64,000 bases of DNA from Bacteroides mediterraneensis. Its GTDB lineage: Bacteria; Bacteroidota; Bacteroidia; Bacteroidales; Bacteroidaceae. Below, in pieces: positions 1-8,512 of the stretch. Each line of letters opens with the position of its first letter. Within the stretch, counting starts at the first letter, position 1. The stretch covers positions 1,054,001-1,118,000 of the forward strand of contig NZ_DAJPEN010000001.1 of the NCBI RefSeq assembly GCF_025993685.1, read 5' to 3'. The position numbers and the translations under genes are program-made. The notes beneath the pieces are model-generated. The model was given only the letters and a program-made list of their open reading frames with translations, was not told the origin of the DNA and made no database searches.

Positions 1-2
1 GA

Positions 3-68
3 AAAAAAATTGGTATTCCTGAAGGTGGAGATATTATCTTATTTTTAGTTGAAAAACTAGACTTATAA
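3..68 (+). CDS. C-terminal end of a truncated upstream gene
   Basis: An open frame enters from the left edge and stops with TAA at 66-68, coding about 21 residues that end in VEKLDL. It is too short to assign. Its position upstream of a decayed peptide-biosynthesis locus suggests it may belong to that locus, but this is inference only. Confidence 0.4.
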   Translation, partial: KKIGIPEGGDIILFLVEKLDL

Positions 69-265
69 TTGCTTTGTCTCATATTACAAATATTTGTACT
101 GTATAGTATCTGATAATCAGGAATATATAAATGTATGTTACAAACTTATTTCTATGGCTTACTAATGGTTTAATGGATAGTTTACCTTAATTTCGCATCA
201 AACAAATATCTGTAGTCTGATGGTATTATTGCCATAATAATAAATTAATAATAGATATAAAAAAG

Positions 266-654
266 ATGCTTTTAATGGGACTATTGTGTTGTGCGCTTAC
301 ATCATGTGAGAAAGAGAATCATCTTTTCAATGAAGATCAAGATGGGTTGATATCTTCTTAGCAAAGATATATAACTCTTACAATCATTCTGTATGTTTAT
401 GGGAATTATCGGAGTCGTCATACAATTTAGCTCGTGAACAGTATATTGTGGCGGTAAAGAGTTTTGTATTGGGAGAACTTTCTGTATATGAACTCACCTC
501 TGCCCGCCAGAAGCAGAATGAGACCATGAGTCAATATTATTCTGCTATGAAGGACACTTATGTAAGTTACTTTCGTTTAAGGAACATGGCTTTATATGAT
601 TTTAAATCTAAACAGGATTTGGAAGATATATACTTGAAAAATAACCGTAAATGA
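266..654 (+). pseudogene. Broken lipoprotein / TolC-family outer-membrane efflux fragment
   Basis: An ATG at 266 opens a lipoprotein signal with lipobox LTSC, but the frame stops with TAG at 359-361. A second frame, open from 361 to 654, has the look of the C-terminal end of TolC-family outer-membrane factors (an LGELSVYEL stretch, then a helix ending YFRLRNMALYDF). TolC proteins form the outer-membrane channel of tripartite exporters. The whole is far shorter than the usual 420-480 residues, so the gene has lost most of its body and changed frame near 355. A TolC partner would fit export of the peptide encoded at 2779. The family call rests on the C-terminal pattern alone. Confidence 0.45.
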
Positions 655-660
655 CATATT

Positions 661-1632
661 ATGAAAAGACCTCTATTATTATCATTATTCTCATTCTGTT
701 TTATAGCAGTATTCAGTTTTCCTGTAGATACAGCAAAGGTAAACCGTACATTCGCTTTAATGGTAAAATCAGGGTATACTGCAGAGACTCAACGTGATTT
801 CTTCAATGCTTTCCCTATAACCTGGCATGAACTCTGGCTTACTTATGGTAATATCCCTTCGTTTGATAATCTTAAATCAAGTTTCAGGAAACACATGGTA
901 GATGGTTTGTATAAATTAGATAAGATACCCGACAGCTTGTTTTACGACAGGCTGATAACTCTTGGCATTGGCGGTACTAGGATAGTAGATGATATTGGAG
1001 GTTGTCTTCAGGATTTGATAGCAAGGAAACTTGAAGAAAACCCTGAGTTGATGATGGAACGTCTCAGCAAGAAATACTATACGGCATATTTCCCTTTCTG
1101 GTATTCCCTTTTCAACAGTCTGCTATGTACTGATGAAAATGTGGAAATATACAGGATATTAGAAAATTATGAAATAATGTTCAAGGAAAAATATCCGGTT
1201 ATAATGAACTATATGGAGCAGGCATTTATACTTTCCAACGGTAAGGCCATATTTGAAGACAATCGTTTTCCTTTATACTATAAATCACATAAACCTGAAG
1301 AAGTGAAGATGCAGATTCAACAGGAGGACGGAGTATATTTTGTGGCGGAACAGTTTCCGGAATATCCTGGTGGAGTAAACGGAATGTTGGATTTTATAAA
1401 AGAGAATTTCAAGTTGCCTGAATCATACTCTGGTAAAAAAGTCTTTATAACCGTAAAGGTGGTAATAGACACAGACGGCAATATCAAATCATCCACAATA
1501 GATAAAAGTTATGATGAGACAGCGGACAAAGAGGCTCTCAGGGTGGTATCACTAATGCCCCGCTGGAAAGCTGCGATAGACAAGGGAAAGAACGTTCCAT
1601 GCTTGTTTACAATCCCTTTCAGATATAAGTGA
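661..1632 (+). CDS. Secreted protein with C-terminal TonB domain
   Basis: This 323-residue protein starts with a signal peptide (hydrophobic stretch about residues 4-20) and has an uncharacterised middle part. It ends in a TonB C-terminal domain (about residues 228-323): an EQFPEYPGG entry motif, a V-DTDGNI strand, EALRVVSLMPRWKAA, and a final FTIPFRYK. In Bacteroidales this domain is often fused to peptidases or stress proteins and is not always part of the inner-membrane energy transducer. There is no N-terminal transmembrane anchor plus Pro-rich spacer as in classical TonB, so a role as free periplasmic or envelope adaptor is more likely. It lies 6 bp after the TolC-like fragment and 18 bp before the LanC relic, in the same direction. 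It is the only well-preserved gene of the left part of this locus. Confidence 0.7.
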   Translation: MKRPLLLSLFSFCFIAVFSFPVDTAKVNRTFALMVKSGYTAETQRDFFNAFPITWHELWLTYGNIPSFDNLKSSFRKHMVDGLYKLDKIPDSLFYDRLITLGIGGTRIVDDIGGCLQDLIARKLEENPELMMERLSKKYYTAYFPFWYSLFNSLLCTDENVEIYRILENYEIMFKEKYPVIMNYMEQAFILSNGKAIFEDNRFPLYYKSHKPEEVKMQIQQEDGVYFVAEQFPEYPGGVNGMLDFIKENFKLPESYSGKKVFITVKVVIDTDGNIKSSTIDKSYDETADKEALRVVSLMPRWKAAIDKGKNVPCLFTIPFRYK

Positions 1633-1650
1633 CAATAAGAATTCAATAAG

Positions 1651-2074
1651 ATGGAAATAAATGAAGCCTTGATAAAGAAAGCGGCAGAGCATGTAATGCT
1701 TAACTCATGCTCTGTCAGTTCAAGCGGTTTGTTTAATGGTAAAGCAGGTATGTCCTTGGCTTGAGGTAGCCCGATTTCTGGAAGATGAGTATATCGAAGA
1801 TCAGGCATTACAGACATTACAGGAATCACTGCTCACAAAGACAAATGATCCGGGTTTTGAAAACGGTCTTTCCGGTATAGGTTATGTCCTGCTTTATCTC
1901 ACCAAGAACAAACTGGTGGAAGCCGATTTTGATGAATTGTTTGGAGATAAATTGCAGTTTATCTATGAACATGCCGATAAATTATGTGATGATTTAGTCG
2001 AAGTAGGTAATCATAAAATGCTTATGGAGAAAAAAGGATTCTATTATGATTTGGTTTCTGCACAAATACATTGA
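1651..2074 (+). pseudogene. Truncated, frameshifted LanC-like lanthionine cyclase
   Basis: The ATG at 1651 opens a frame reading ...GLFNGKAGMSLA and stops with TGA near 1756. The adjacent frame continues the same protein (EVARFLEDEYIEDQALQTL, then a GLSGIGYVLLYL segment) to TGA at 2072-2074. The FNGKAGMSLAL and GLSGIGYVLLYL patterns are those of the N-terminal helices of LanC-family proteins, zinc enzymes that close thioether rings in lanthipeptides. Only about 140 of the usual 400 residues are present and the zinc ligands (Cys, Cys-His) are missing, so it cannot be active. It shows that the neighbouring precursor once had a modification enzyme nearby. Confidence 0.6.
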
Positions 2075-2392
2075 CATACTCCCATTTTTTAAGAAATAGT
2101 AGTATGTCAAGTAGCATTTCACTCAAGTCATAACCCCAATAAATTATTTTGAACAAGTTTGAGGAAAATTCAATTCTAAAATTAGAATAAGATAATGAAA
2201 TTTCTTTTCAGTTGTATTATCACTATTAGAAAAAATTCGGAGTAGACAAAATGATAGGAAAACCCATAGAGATATACAATGAATTGATAAACTAAAAATA
2301 GATCTGCTATTCTTCCTGTATAATTAAACGGAAGATTGGATAATATTTATTTATATCTCTTAAAATAGTCCCCATTATATCATCCAACTATA

Positions 2393-2761
2393 ATGAAGAG
2401 AGGTGACTTTTTAAGTATGTATAATATACTGTATGAGAATCATAAACATGCAGAAGATTATAAATTATGGTTTGAAATAGCGAAAAGAGGCGGTATTTTC
2501 TTTATAGAAGAGCAACCTTTATTGTATTACCGGTTAAATGATAGACAAGTAAGTAAATTATATGCTGAAGAGCAAAAACAGACATCTTTTAACTTTTAAT
2601 ATAAGAAATGAAGTCTTTGGATATCTTATAAACAAGACAAAAAATATCAAAGCATCAATATCCTAAAACATGGAATGGAAGCTGCAGAAAAAGAAAATTT
2701 ATTGACAAGAGAACATATATATGACATATTTAGTTATATATTTTCGAAAAGAAATTATTAA
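2393..2761 (+). pseudogene. Glycosyltransferase family 2 remnant
   Basis: The open frame 2393-2599 contains a HAEDYKLWFEIAKRGG segment followed by EQPLLYYRLNDRQVS, the typical acceptor-side ending of family 2 glycosyltransferases. After its stop the homologous tail seems to resume in another frame (INILKHGMEAAEKENLLTRE to SKRNY, stop at 2759-2761). Just upstream (about 2362-2400) a VPIISSNYNEE stretch resembles the N-terminal nucleotide-binding motif of the same family, so the middle of the gene was deleted. Glycosyltransferases occur beside LanC-like genes in other peptide clusters, which fits the context. The gene is dead. Confidence 0.5.
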
Positions 2762-2778
2762 TAATTAAAATTTTTATC

Positions 2779-3288
2779 ATGAAAAAGTTAACAAAGAAAA
2801 GTTTGGATGAACTGGCAAGAGTGATGCCTGTCATCAGTGAAAATGAGCAGAAGAGTTTAATTGGTGCTTCAGGTAATATCGAAAGTTCAGGATTTGGAGT
2901 TGAAAGTGGAGTTAGTTCGACTCATTATTCTTGGGAAGAATATAAAATAATGTCATCGAGTGGAATATGACAAGGAGGATATGTAGATGGTCATGGATAT
3001 ATTAAAGGTGGTAGTTACGTGAATAAAAATGATATTAATGAGGAAATAGCCGAAAATTGGAATCCAATTACAGGAATATTAGAACAAATATTTAATTATA
3101 ATGATATAACTCAGAATGTAATAGATGTAAATAACCAGTTACAATATAATATGATTAAAGATTATTTATCTAAGAATGATTAAATATATAAAGTTACTAC
3201 CACTTATGTTTCAAATTTAAAAAAAATAGAAAAAGATACTTATTATGACAAAAATAAAAATGTCGTAGCTGAAATTATAAGAAGATAA
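2779..3288 (+). pseudogene. RiPP/bacteriocin-like precursor peptide with in-frame stops
   Basis: The ATG at 2779 opens a Bacteroidales natural-product leader (MKKLTKKSLDELARVMPVIS, then ENEQKSLIGA, where family members usually have GG). The frame stops with TGA at 2968-2970, but the same frame runs on as QGGYVDGHGYIKGG to TAA at 3181-3183. It runs on again, still in the same frame, as IYKVTTTYVSNLKK to TAA at 3286-3288. Relatives as I remember them have a Trp before the GGYV motif, so TGA probably replaces TGG. The full frame would give about 168 residues, longer than a simple bacteriocin. If only the first part is translated, a 63-residue peptide would result. The glycine-type cleavage site is altered to GA. 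Confidence 0.6.
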
Positions 3289-3303
3289 ATTAATAAAATA
3301 AAT

Positions 3304-3957
3304 ATGAAAAATATATTGATTTCATTTTGCTTTATAATGTTTTCTATTGGAATACATGGGCAAGACTTAAGTTCAAACGATTTATCGTTACTGAAGAAAA
3401 CTCCTGAAGTATCTTCATTGTACAATTCTGCATTACATTACGTGCTTCTTTATGAGAATGATATGGATTCATTGACAAAAGCTCTCACATATATTGACAA
3501 AGCAATAGTTATTAATCCTAATATATCATACTCATATTTATTGAAAGGTAAGATATTGTTCCGTATAGGGAAAAAGGAAGAATCATTGAACTTGCTTTCT
3601 TCATTATGCGAAAAGGAATCCTGTACTTACCACACGTTGTTTTTGACAGGCATGCTGTATGAAAAGACAGGTTTTCCTCAAAAAGCCCTTAGATATTATG
3701 ACCGAGCATTGGATAAGAACACAACAGTATTGAAATCAACTGCATGTAACTTGAAAGATTTCATATATAACCTTGTCATACGTTACTTCATGGATGGTAA
3801 AAAGATGAATATGGATGAAGTGAAATCTTTATTATCAGACCATTTGAAAACTACAAATGATAAGATAATACAGACAGAAGTGGAGAAGTTATATAAAAAT
3901 TTCGATAAGGATAATTATATAAAAAACCTGTGGAATTATAATATTATGGAATATTAA
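3304..3957 (+). CDS. Exported TPR-repeat protein
   Basis: The 217-residue product starts with a clear signal peptide (about residues 1-19, ending IHGQ). It then has two or three tetratricopeptide-like helix pairs: AKALTYIDKAIVINP with YLLKGKILFRIGKKEESL, and LFLTGMLYEKTGFPQKALRYYDRAL. TPR domains bind other proteins. It begins 15 bp after the last stop of the broken precursor and is likely the last gene of the same transcript. The 407-residue exported TPR protein at 49843 has a similar layout. The specific role is unknown. Confidence 0.65.
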   Translation: MKNILISFCFIMFSIGIHGQDLSSNDLSLLKKTPEVSSLYNSALHYVLLYENDMDSLTKALTYIDKAIVINPNISYSYLLKGKILFRIGKKEESLNLLSSLCEKESCTYHTLFLTGMLYEKTGFPQKALRYYDRALDKNTTVLKSTACNLKDFIYNLVIRYFMDGKKMNMDEVKSLLSDHLKTTNDKIIQTEVEKLYKNFDKDNYIKNLWNYNIMEY

Positions 3958-3968
3958 TGGGAGAATCT

Positions 3969-4056
3969 CAGTACTGCCAAGGAAGTACTCCAGTACTGTC
4001 GAAGGAGTACTACAGTACTTTCAGGGGAGTACTCCAGTACTTCCACGGAAGTACTG
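3969..4056. repeat. Tandem palindromic array, 22-bp period, AGTACT core (4 units)
   Basis: AGTACT occurs eight times, starting at 3970, 3984, 3992, 4006, 4014, 4028, 4036 and 4050. The spacing alternates 14 and 8 bp, so the unit is exactly 22 bp. Each unit has the form CAGTACT, a 7-8 base loop rich in G/A at its 3' side, then AGTACT. The loops differ between units while the arms are constant. It lies directly downstream of the TPR gene. Confidence 0.85.
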
Positions 4057-4224
4057 GAACCATGACTTTTCCTGATATAACTAGACGTTTTTTCTTTTTA
4101 TAAACTGGAACAGTAGACACTTTGCATAAAGTCATCCTAAAATAATAGACTATTAAGCAAAAGTTGTGCTGTTTTTACTAAGAGTTCCGGACACGCAAGA
4201 AACTGGAGTCGTTTGGCAAACCGG

Positions 4225-4253
4225 ATGCCCTTCGATGGGGCATTCGTTTTTTT
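4225..4253 (+). terminator. Possible intrinsic terminator
   Basis: Stem ATGCCC (4225-4230) pairs with GGGCAT (4238-4243) and is followed by a T-rich run (4246-4253). The stem is short; the call is tentative. Confidence 0.35.
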
Positions 4254-4271
4254 AAGGTCAATAGTTTCGGC

Positions 4272-4544
4272 TTACGCTTTCACCCGGAGCTGTTTTTGGC
4301 TTTGCAATGATACAGCATTTTCTTCATTCGATGAAAAAATTTTAGTGTATTTTACCTGTTTCCACATCCTTTTCTGTTCTCCCTCTTCCAGATGCACCTG
4401 AGCCGGTGTTTTTATATCCTATACTCATGTGCGGACGATAATTGTTGTAAAAATGAATGTATCTGTCAATTACATTACGGGCATGGTTGATGTTATTGAA
4501 GTGGCTTTGACGATAAATGCGCTCTGTTTTGTAGCCATAGTATA
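4272..4544 (-). pseudogene. C-terminal remnant of an IS3-family transposase (OrfB)
   Basis: On the minus strand the frame reads YKTERIYRQSHFNN, then VIDRYIHFYNNYRPHMSIGYK, which is the C-terminal end of IS3-family DDE integrases. After YK an extra A in a run of five shifts the frame. In the corrected frame it continues TPAQVHLEEGEQKRMWKQ, the usual end of these transposases, and finishes with TAA at 4272-4274. The upstream four fifths of the gene are absent, so this is a dead relic. Confidence 0.7.
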
Positions 4545-4669
4545 TAACATTCCTTTTATTGTAAAATAATTTATTATTGCTGTCCGGGGTAAAATCGATT
4601 ACATATAAAAATACCGCTCAATTATTGTGTATTCAATGGTCGAGTCTTGTTTTGTCATTCTAAGCCCCG

Positions 4670-5727
4670 TCAAAAGATAGACAGCTGATAATCTTCTTTC
4701 CAATCTACGCTTAAGAGCATTTCCCAATCTTTTTCCGGGTGATTAAACAGACTGTAGAAATCCACATAATACATAAGCGTAATCCGTATCATGGTTGCAA
4801 GCCCGGAGAAACTCCATGAACGTATGAGTTTCTTTTTCATTATCATAAGCAGCAGATTAGCTATAAGAGTCACCCAAATCTGTATCTTGATGGCATTCGC
4901 ACTTTCTCCATAGAAGTATTTCAAGGGGAAGCTCTGCTTTATCTGCTTGAACAACAGTTCTATCTCCCAGCATTGCGATAAATTTCTATGATCTCGTTCG
5001 AATCTGATTCCATGTCGTTTGTAAGCAATGAAACCAGTTTGTGCTTTTGGCTATCGGCATAGGTAATGATACGGGCATGATGAGTCTGGGTTTCACCACC
5101 CTTCAGTACTTTTGAGAATGCAACATGTTGTATCCGTACTTTCATAAATCCTTCTGTAGTCTGGTACATACAATCCTCCATAACAGAATGTTTCAGGTTT
5201 CTCTTTATTTTTGTCACATACAGAACCCCTCTCAGCGTGAGTGTTTCCAGCTTCTCATAGTTAATGTATGCGCGGTCTATGGCAATTATGTCTCCTTTGT
5301 TCAGTGCTGACGGCTCTAACATGAAGGAATCGTTGGTTGCAGCAGAAGTAAACTTTATATCTGAAGATTTCCTTCGTTGGCATGTATGACGGTGGGTACC
5401 TTTATATCTCCTTTCTTTTTGCCGGTCTTGGGATAACGCCCCACGGTCTGTTGGCATCGGAAAGAGTACTGCGCGAAGGCATTAACCTTATACCCAAATG
5501 ACAAAGTTTGCGGGATTCTGCCTGCAGGGAGGCCATTATCTCCCGTAAGGAATCAAAACGCATGATGACCGTATAGAGCATAACGACGAGATGGGTCCAT
5601 ATGTCGAAACGTTTTACATAGTGCTCTTCACCATATTCACGACTTAACCGAAGGATTGTTGACTTGTCCAGAAATTTTATCACCTGACAATAGGGCGGCT
5701 GTCCGCTAAAATGTGTACTTTTGCCAT
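4670..5727 (-). pseudogene. Deleted and frameshifted IS4-family transposase
   Basis: Three minus-strand pieces make up a Bacteroides IS4-type transposase with DDE domain. The N-terminal part (THFSGQPPYCQVIKFLDKST to IRLMPSRSTLSDAN, about 5722-5460) has lost its start frame, since ATG at 5727 is out of phase by one base. An internal deletion near 5460-5370 removes the segment with the first catalytic Asp. The middle piece (IKFTSAATNDSF, DIIAIDRAYINYEKL with the second Asp) ends in a frame change near 4957. The last piece holds LLMIMKKKLIRSWSFSGLAT. Several independent lesions show it is long dead. Confidence 0.8.
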
Positions 5728-5941
5728 GATTGGATTTTATTGTTTGGCGACTGAAATCTAACGAAAATGGGCTGACCTCGCAAATGAAGTCAGCTCTAAT
5801 TTTATAGCTTCGCAAAATTTTTATCGGATGGTAAACTATAGGTATCAAACCTTTATATACAACAATAGCGACTGTCACTATGAATTTAATAGTTGCAGTC
5901 ACTATTGTTGTAAGCATTCGGACAAATGCACCTTTTACACC

Positions 5942-5989
5942 TTGAGGTTTGATTGTAGCTTTGCGGCAGCGAATACAATCAAACCTCAA
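5942..5989 (+). promoter_or_regulatory. Long perfect hairpin upstream of IS66 tnpA
   Basis: TTGAGGTTTGATTGTA (5942-5957) pairs perfectly with TACAATCAAACCTCAA (5974-5989) across a 16-base loop, 5 bp before the tnpA ATG. Such a stem would form in any transcript reading in from outside and could hide the tnpA start region. The same structure is kept in the relic at about 8900-8950. Confidence 0.6.
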
Positions 5990-5994
5990 TTATT

Positions 5995-6318
5995 ATGAAT
6001 AGACTGGAATTTGAAGAATTGGAATTACAGGTACAACAAAGCGGCCTACCGTTGAAGTCGTACCTACAACAGATAGGTGTAAGTTATTCAACCTATCATT
6101 ACTGGCGTAGAAAATGTTCGGTTGACAGGAACAGTATCAAACAGGAGCTGGTTCCCATCAGTCTTAAACAGTCAGTCATGGAATCGTCCCCTGAAGGACA
6201 AGTGCCGCATGGTGTGTCCGTTCTGTTTCCCAACGGTCTTCGTGCCCACTTTGGGAACGGGTCAGAAGAGATACTGATGGAGCTGTTCACCCAAAGTCTT
6301 CGAGGCGGCCATGTTTAA
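5995..6318 (+). CDS. tnpA: IS66 accessory protein TnpA
   Basis: The 107-residue protein is the first gene of IS66 elements. It has a helix-turn-helix-like N-terminal half (SYLQQIGVSYSTYHYWRRK) and a C-terminal strand region (VSVLFPNGLRAHFGNGS) typical of the family. In IS66 the three proteins TnpA, TnpB and TnpC are required together for transposition, TnpA presumably binding DNA. Its last codons overlap tnpB by 8 bp, suggesting coupled translation. The start lies right after the hairpin at 5942-5989. The frame is intact. Confidence 0.8.
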   Translation: MNRLEFEELELQVQQSGLPLKSYLQQIGVSYSTYHYWRRKCSVDRNSIKQELVPISLKQSVMESSPEGQVPHGVSVLFPNGLRAHFGNGSEEILMELFTQSLRGGHV

Positions 6319-6679
6319 CCTGAACGACACGATGCGCTACTTCCTGTGTCCTGGCAGGACAGATATGCGCAAGGGTATCAGTTCGCTGTGCGGAGTGGTG
6401 CATGAGAAGATGAACAGCGAAGTGAAGAATGGTGATGTCTTCATCTTCATCGGTTCCAGCCGCAGGCTCATGAAGTTGCTTCATGCGGAAGACGGAGGTA
6501 TGGTGATGTATGTAAAACGCCTGGAGGCAGGCCGCTTCAAGCTGCCGGAGTACGATCCCCAATCAAACAGCTATCCCATGGAATGGCGCGACCTGGTGAT
6601 GATGGTCGAGGGCATTCAGGAAAATCCGCAGCAGAGGCTCCGGCGCCTGAGGGCAGAGCGCAAGGAATATCATGTATAA
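6311..6679 (+). CDS. tnpB: IS66 accessory protein TnpB
   Basis: The 122-residue protein shows the hallmarks of IS66 Orf2: YFLCPGRTDMRKGISSLCG near the N-terminus, DVFIFIGSSRRLMKLLH in the middle and EAGRFKLPE towards the end. Its biochemical role is not settled; it is needed with TnpA and TnpC in IS66-type transposition. It overlaps tnpA and precedes tnpC by 78 bp. The frame is intact and the length is normal for the family. Confidence 0.85.
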   Translation: MFNLNDTMRYFLCPGRTDMRKGISSLCGVVHEKMNSEVKNGDVFIFIGSSRRLMKLLHAEDGGMVMYVKRLEAGRFKLPEYDPQSNSYPMEWRDLVMMVEGIQENPQQRLRRLRAERKEYHV

Positions 6680-6757
6680 TATGCTTCCGGAGTGAATAAA
6701 GTGCGGATATTATTGTGTAATCCGCTTATATTTAGTATATTTACATAAACAAAACAG

Positions 6758-8398
6758 ATGCGGACAATGGAAGAAAAGGATATACTGCTCAAGACGATAG
6801 AAGGGCTGAATGCCTCCATTGCTTCATTGTCTGCCACTAATAAGAATCAGGCGGAACAGATTAAGAACCTGCAGGAACGAATCAAAGAGCTGACGGCTCA
6901 GATTGCATGGCTGAACCGCCAGCTCTTTGGGCGTAAGACAGAAAAGCTTCCCGTATATAATCCCGATATGCCCGACCTTTTTGCCGAAGAGTTTGCCGGA
7001 CTCCGGCATCAGGCGGAAGAAAAGCGTGACGAGGCCGTAGAGCAGATAGAAAAGGAACCGGTGGAAATCCGGAAGCAGAAGCGTCAGAACCGCAAAATGA
7101 CAGAGGATCTGCCCGTACTCGAAACCGAGGTTATAGAGCCGGCCGGTGTGGACCTGTCCTTATATCGTAGGATTGGCGAAGAGGTAACCAAAGTGGTCAA
7201 GCACAAACCGGGGATGCTCTATGTCAAGGAAATCATCCGTCCCAAATATGCGCTCAAGGACAGCACCCGGCTTCCTCCCGCAGGGCAGAAAGGCGTGGAG
7301 ATTGCCCCCATGCCGCTGATGCCCGTCGACAAGTGCATCGCCGACACCAGCCTGCTTGCCGAGATACTGCTTCAGAAGTATGAATATCACGTCCCGTTCT
7401 ACCGGCAGATACAGCAGTACCGGCATCTTGGGATGAAAGGCCTTACGGAAAGTACGCTGGACGGATGGTTCAAAAAGACGGTGGAGCTGCTCAGGCCTCT
7501 GTATGAGGAGCTCAAGAAGGAAGTCTTTTCCTGCGACTATGTACAGGCGGACGAAACCACTGTTCCGGTCATCAACAAGGAAAAGCACAGGGCCGACAAG
7601 GAATACTTGTGGATGGTAAGGTCGGTCATGAAGAAACTGGTCATCTTCCATTACGATGAGGGATCGCGTGCCGGAGCAGTCATCGAATCCCTGACAAATC
7701 AATATCACTTCAAGGGTTATCTTCAATGCGACGGTTTTGCAGGCTATGAGACAGCCTTCAGGACCAACCCCGACGTGCGGCTGCTCAACTGCCTGGTGCA
7801 TATCCGCCGTCATTTTGAACAGGCTCTGGATGAAAACCGGGAGATGGCCGAACATGGCCTGACCCAGATACAGCATATTTACCGGATTGAACACTGCTGC
7901 GATAAGGCGGGCCTGTCGTACGACGAGCGGAAGACGAAGCGCCGGGAACTGGCCGGACCTGTCATGGATGCCATGAGAGTGTGGATGGAAACGGAAGGAA
8001 TCAAGTACAGCCCCAATTCCCAGATCGGGAAAGCCATCACGTATGCCTATACCCGATGGGACAACATGATGGGATGTCTGGAGGACGGACGCCTGCTCTG
8101 GGATAACAATCTGGCTGAAAATGTCATCCGGCCGATTACTCTGGGACGGAAAAATTACCTCTTCTGCGGCAACCATGAGGCGGCGGCTAATATGTCGGTG
8201 ATCTGTTCCCTGCTAGCCACCTGTAAGGCACATGATGTAAACCCAAGGGATTATCTGAATGATGTCATCGCCCGAATGCCCTATTACAAAAAAGCTACTC
8301 ATGAGGAACTGCTGGAACTGCTTCCACATAAATGGAAGCTGCAACATCCGAAAAGTGCATTGACAAAACAAGAGGAGGAAGCCGGCAACCGGTGCTGA
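6758..8398 (+). CDS. tnpC: IS66 transposase TnpC
   Basis: The 546-residue transposase begins with a coiled-coil segment (about residues 5-60, ending in the LNRQLFGRKTEK motif of the family). It then has the zinc-binding/spacer region (EVIRPKYALKD-like) and the DDE catalytic domain. Asp is seen in CDYVQADETTVPV, the second Asp in LQCDGFAGYE, and Glu in DNNLAENVIRPI. The C-terminal IS66 tail (KNYLFCGNHEAA to LLPHKWKLQ) is complete. With intact tnpA and tnpB this copy could still be active, although its flanks look rearranged. Confidence 0.9.
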   Translation: MRTMEEKDILLKTIEGLNASIASLSATNKNQAEQIKNLQERIKELTAQIAWLNRQLFGRKTEKLPVYNPDMPDLFAEEFAGLRHQAEEKRDEAVEQIEKEPVEIRKQKRQNRKMTEDLPVLETEVIEPAGVDLSLYRRIGEEVTKVVKHKPGMLYVKEIIRPKYALKDSTRLPPAGQKGVEIAPMPLMPVDKCIADTSLLAEILLQKYEYHVPFYRQIQQYRHLGMKGLTESTLDGWFKKTVELLRPLYEELKKEVFSCDYVQADETTVPVINKEKHRADKEYLWMVRSVMKKLVIFHYDEGSRAGAVIESLTNQYHFKGYLQCDGFAGYETAFRTNPDVRLLNCLVHIRRHFEQALDENREMAEHGLTQIQHIYRIEHCCDKAGLSYDERKTKRRELAGPVMDAMRVWMETEGIKYSPNSQIGKAITYAYTRWDNMMGCLEDGRLLWDNNLAENVIRPITLGRKNYLFCGNHEAAANMSVICSLLATCKAHDVNPRDYLNDVIARMPYYKKATHEELLELLPHKWKLQHPKSALTKQEEEAGNRC

Positions 8399-8512
8399 CT
8401 GCAACATATAGGTTCAACAAAATAATAGCGACTGCAACTATTAGGTTTATAGTGACAGTCGCTATTGTTGTATATAAAGTTCAATACCTGTAGTTTAACG
8501 AATGCTTACCTA

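Larger units (their letters stand above)
5831..8499 (+). mobile_element. IS66-family element (copy 1)
   Basis: Imperfect terminal inverted repeats begin GTAAACTATAGGTATC at 5831 and, on the minus strand, GTTAAACTACAGGTATT from 8499. They continue through a shared TATATACAACAATAGCGACT block. Inside are tnpA, tnpB and tnpC in order, all open. Both ends carry a further internal dyad (CAACAATAGCGACTG / CAGTCACTATTGTTG at 5860-5910 and its counterpart near 8423-8470). No matching 8-bp target duplication is visible at the two flanks, consistent with later rearrangement on the right side where an inverted relic abuts. It sits just outside the IS4 relic. Confidence 0.8.

Noticed and set aside
1509..1829. 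Minus-strand ORF of 106 codons
   Set aside because: It is a shadow of the TonB-domain gene and the LanC relic, whose protein motifs are clear on the plus strand.
3969..4056. CRISPR array
   Set aside because: The repeated unit is only 22 bp including its loop, there are no unique spacers of constant length, and no cas genes are present.
4213..4401. Plus-strand ORF of 62 codons
   Set aside because: It is the antisense of the IS3-family transposase end, which matches the family well.
7160..8176. Long minus-strand ORF of 338 codons
   Set aside because: It lies wholly inside IS66 tnpC, which has all catalytic motifs; the antisense frame shows no family pattern.
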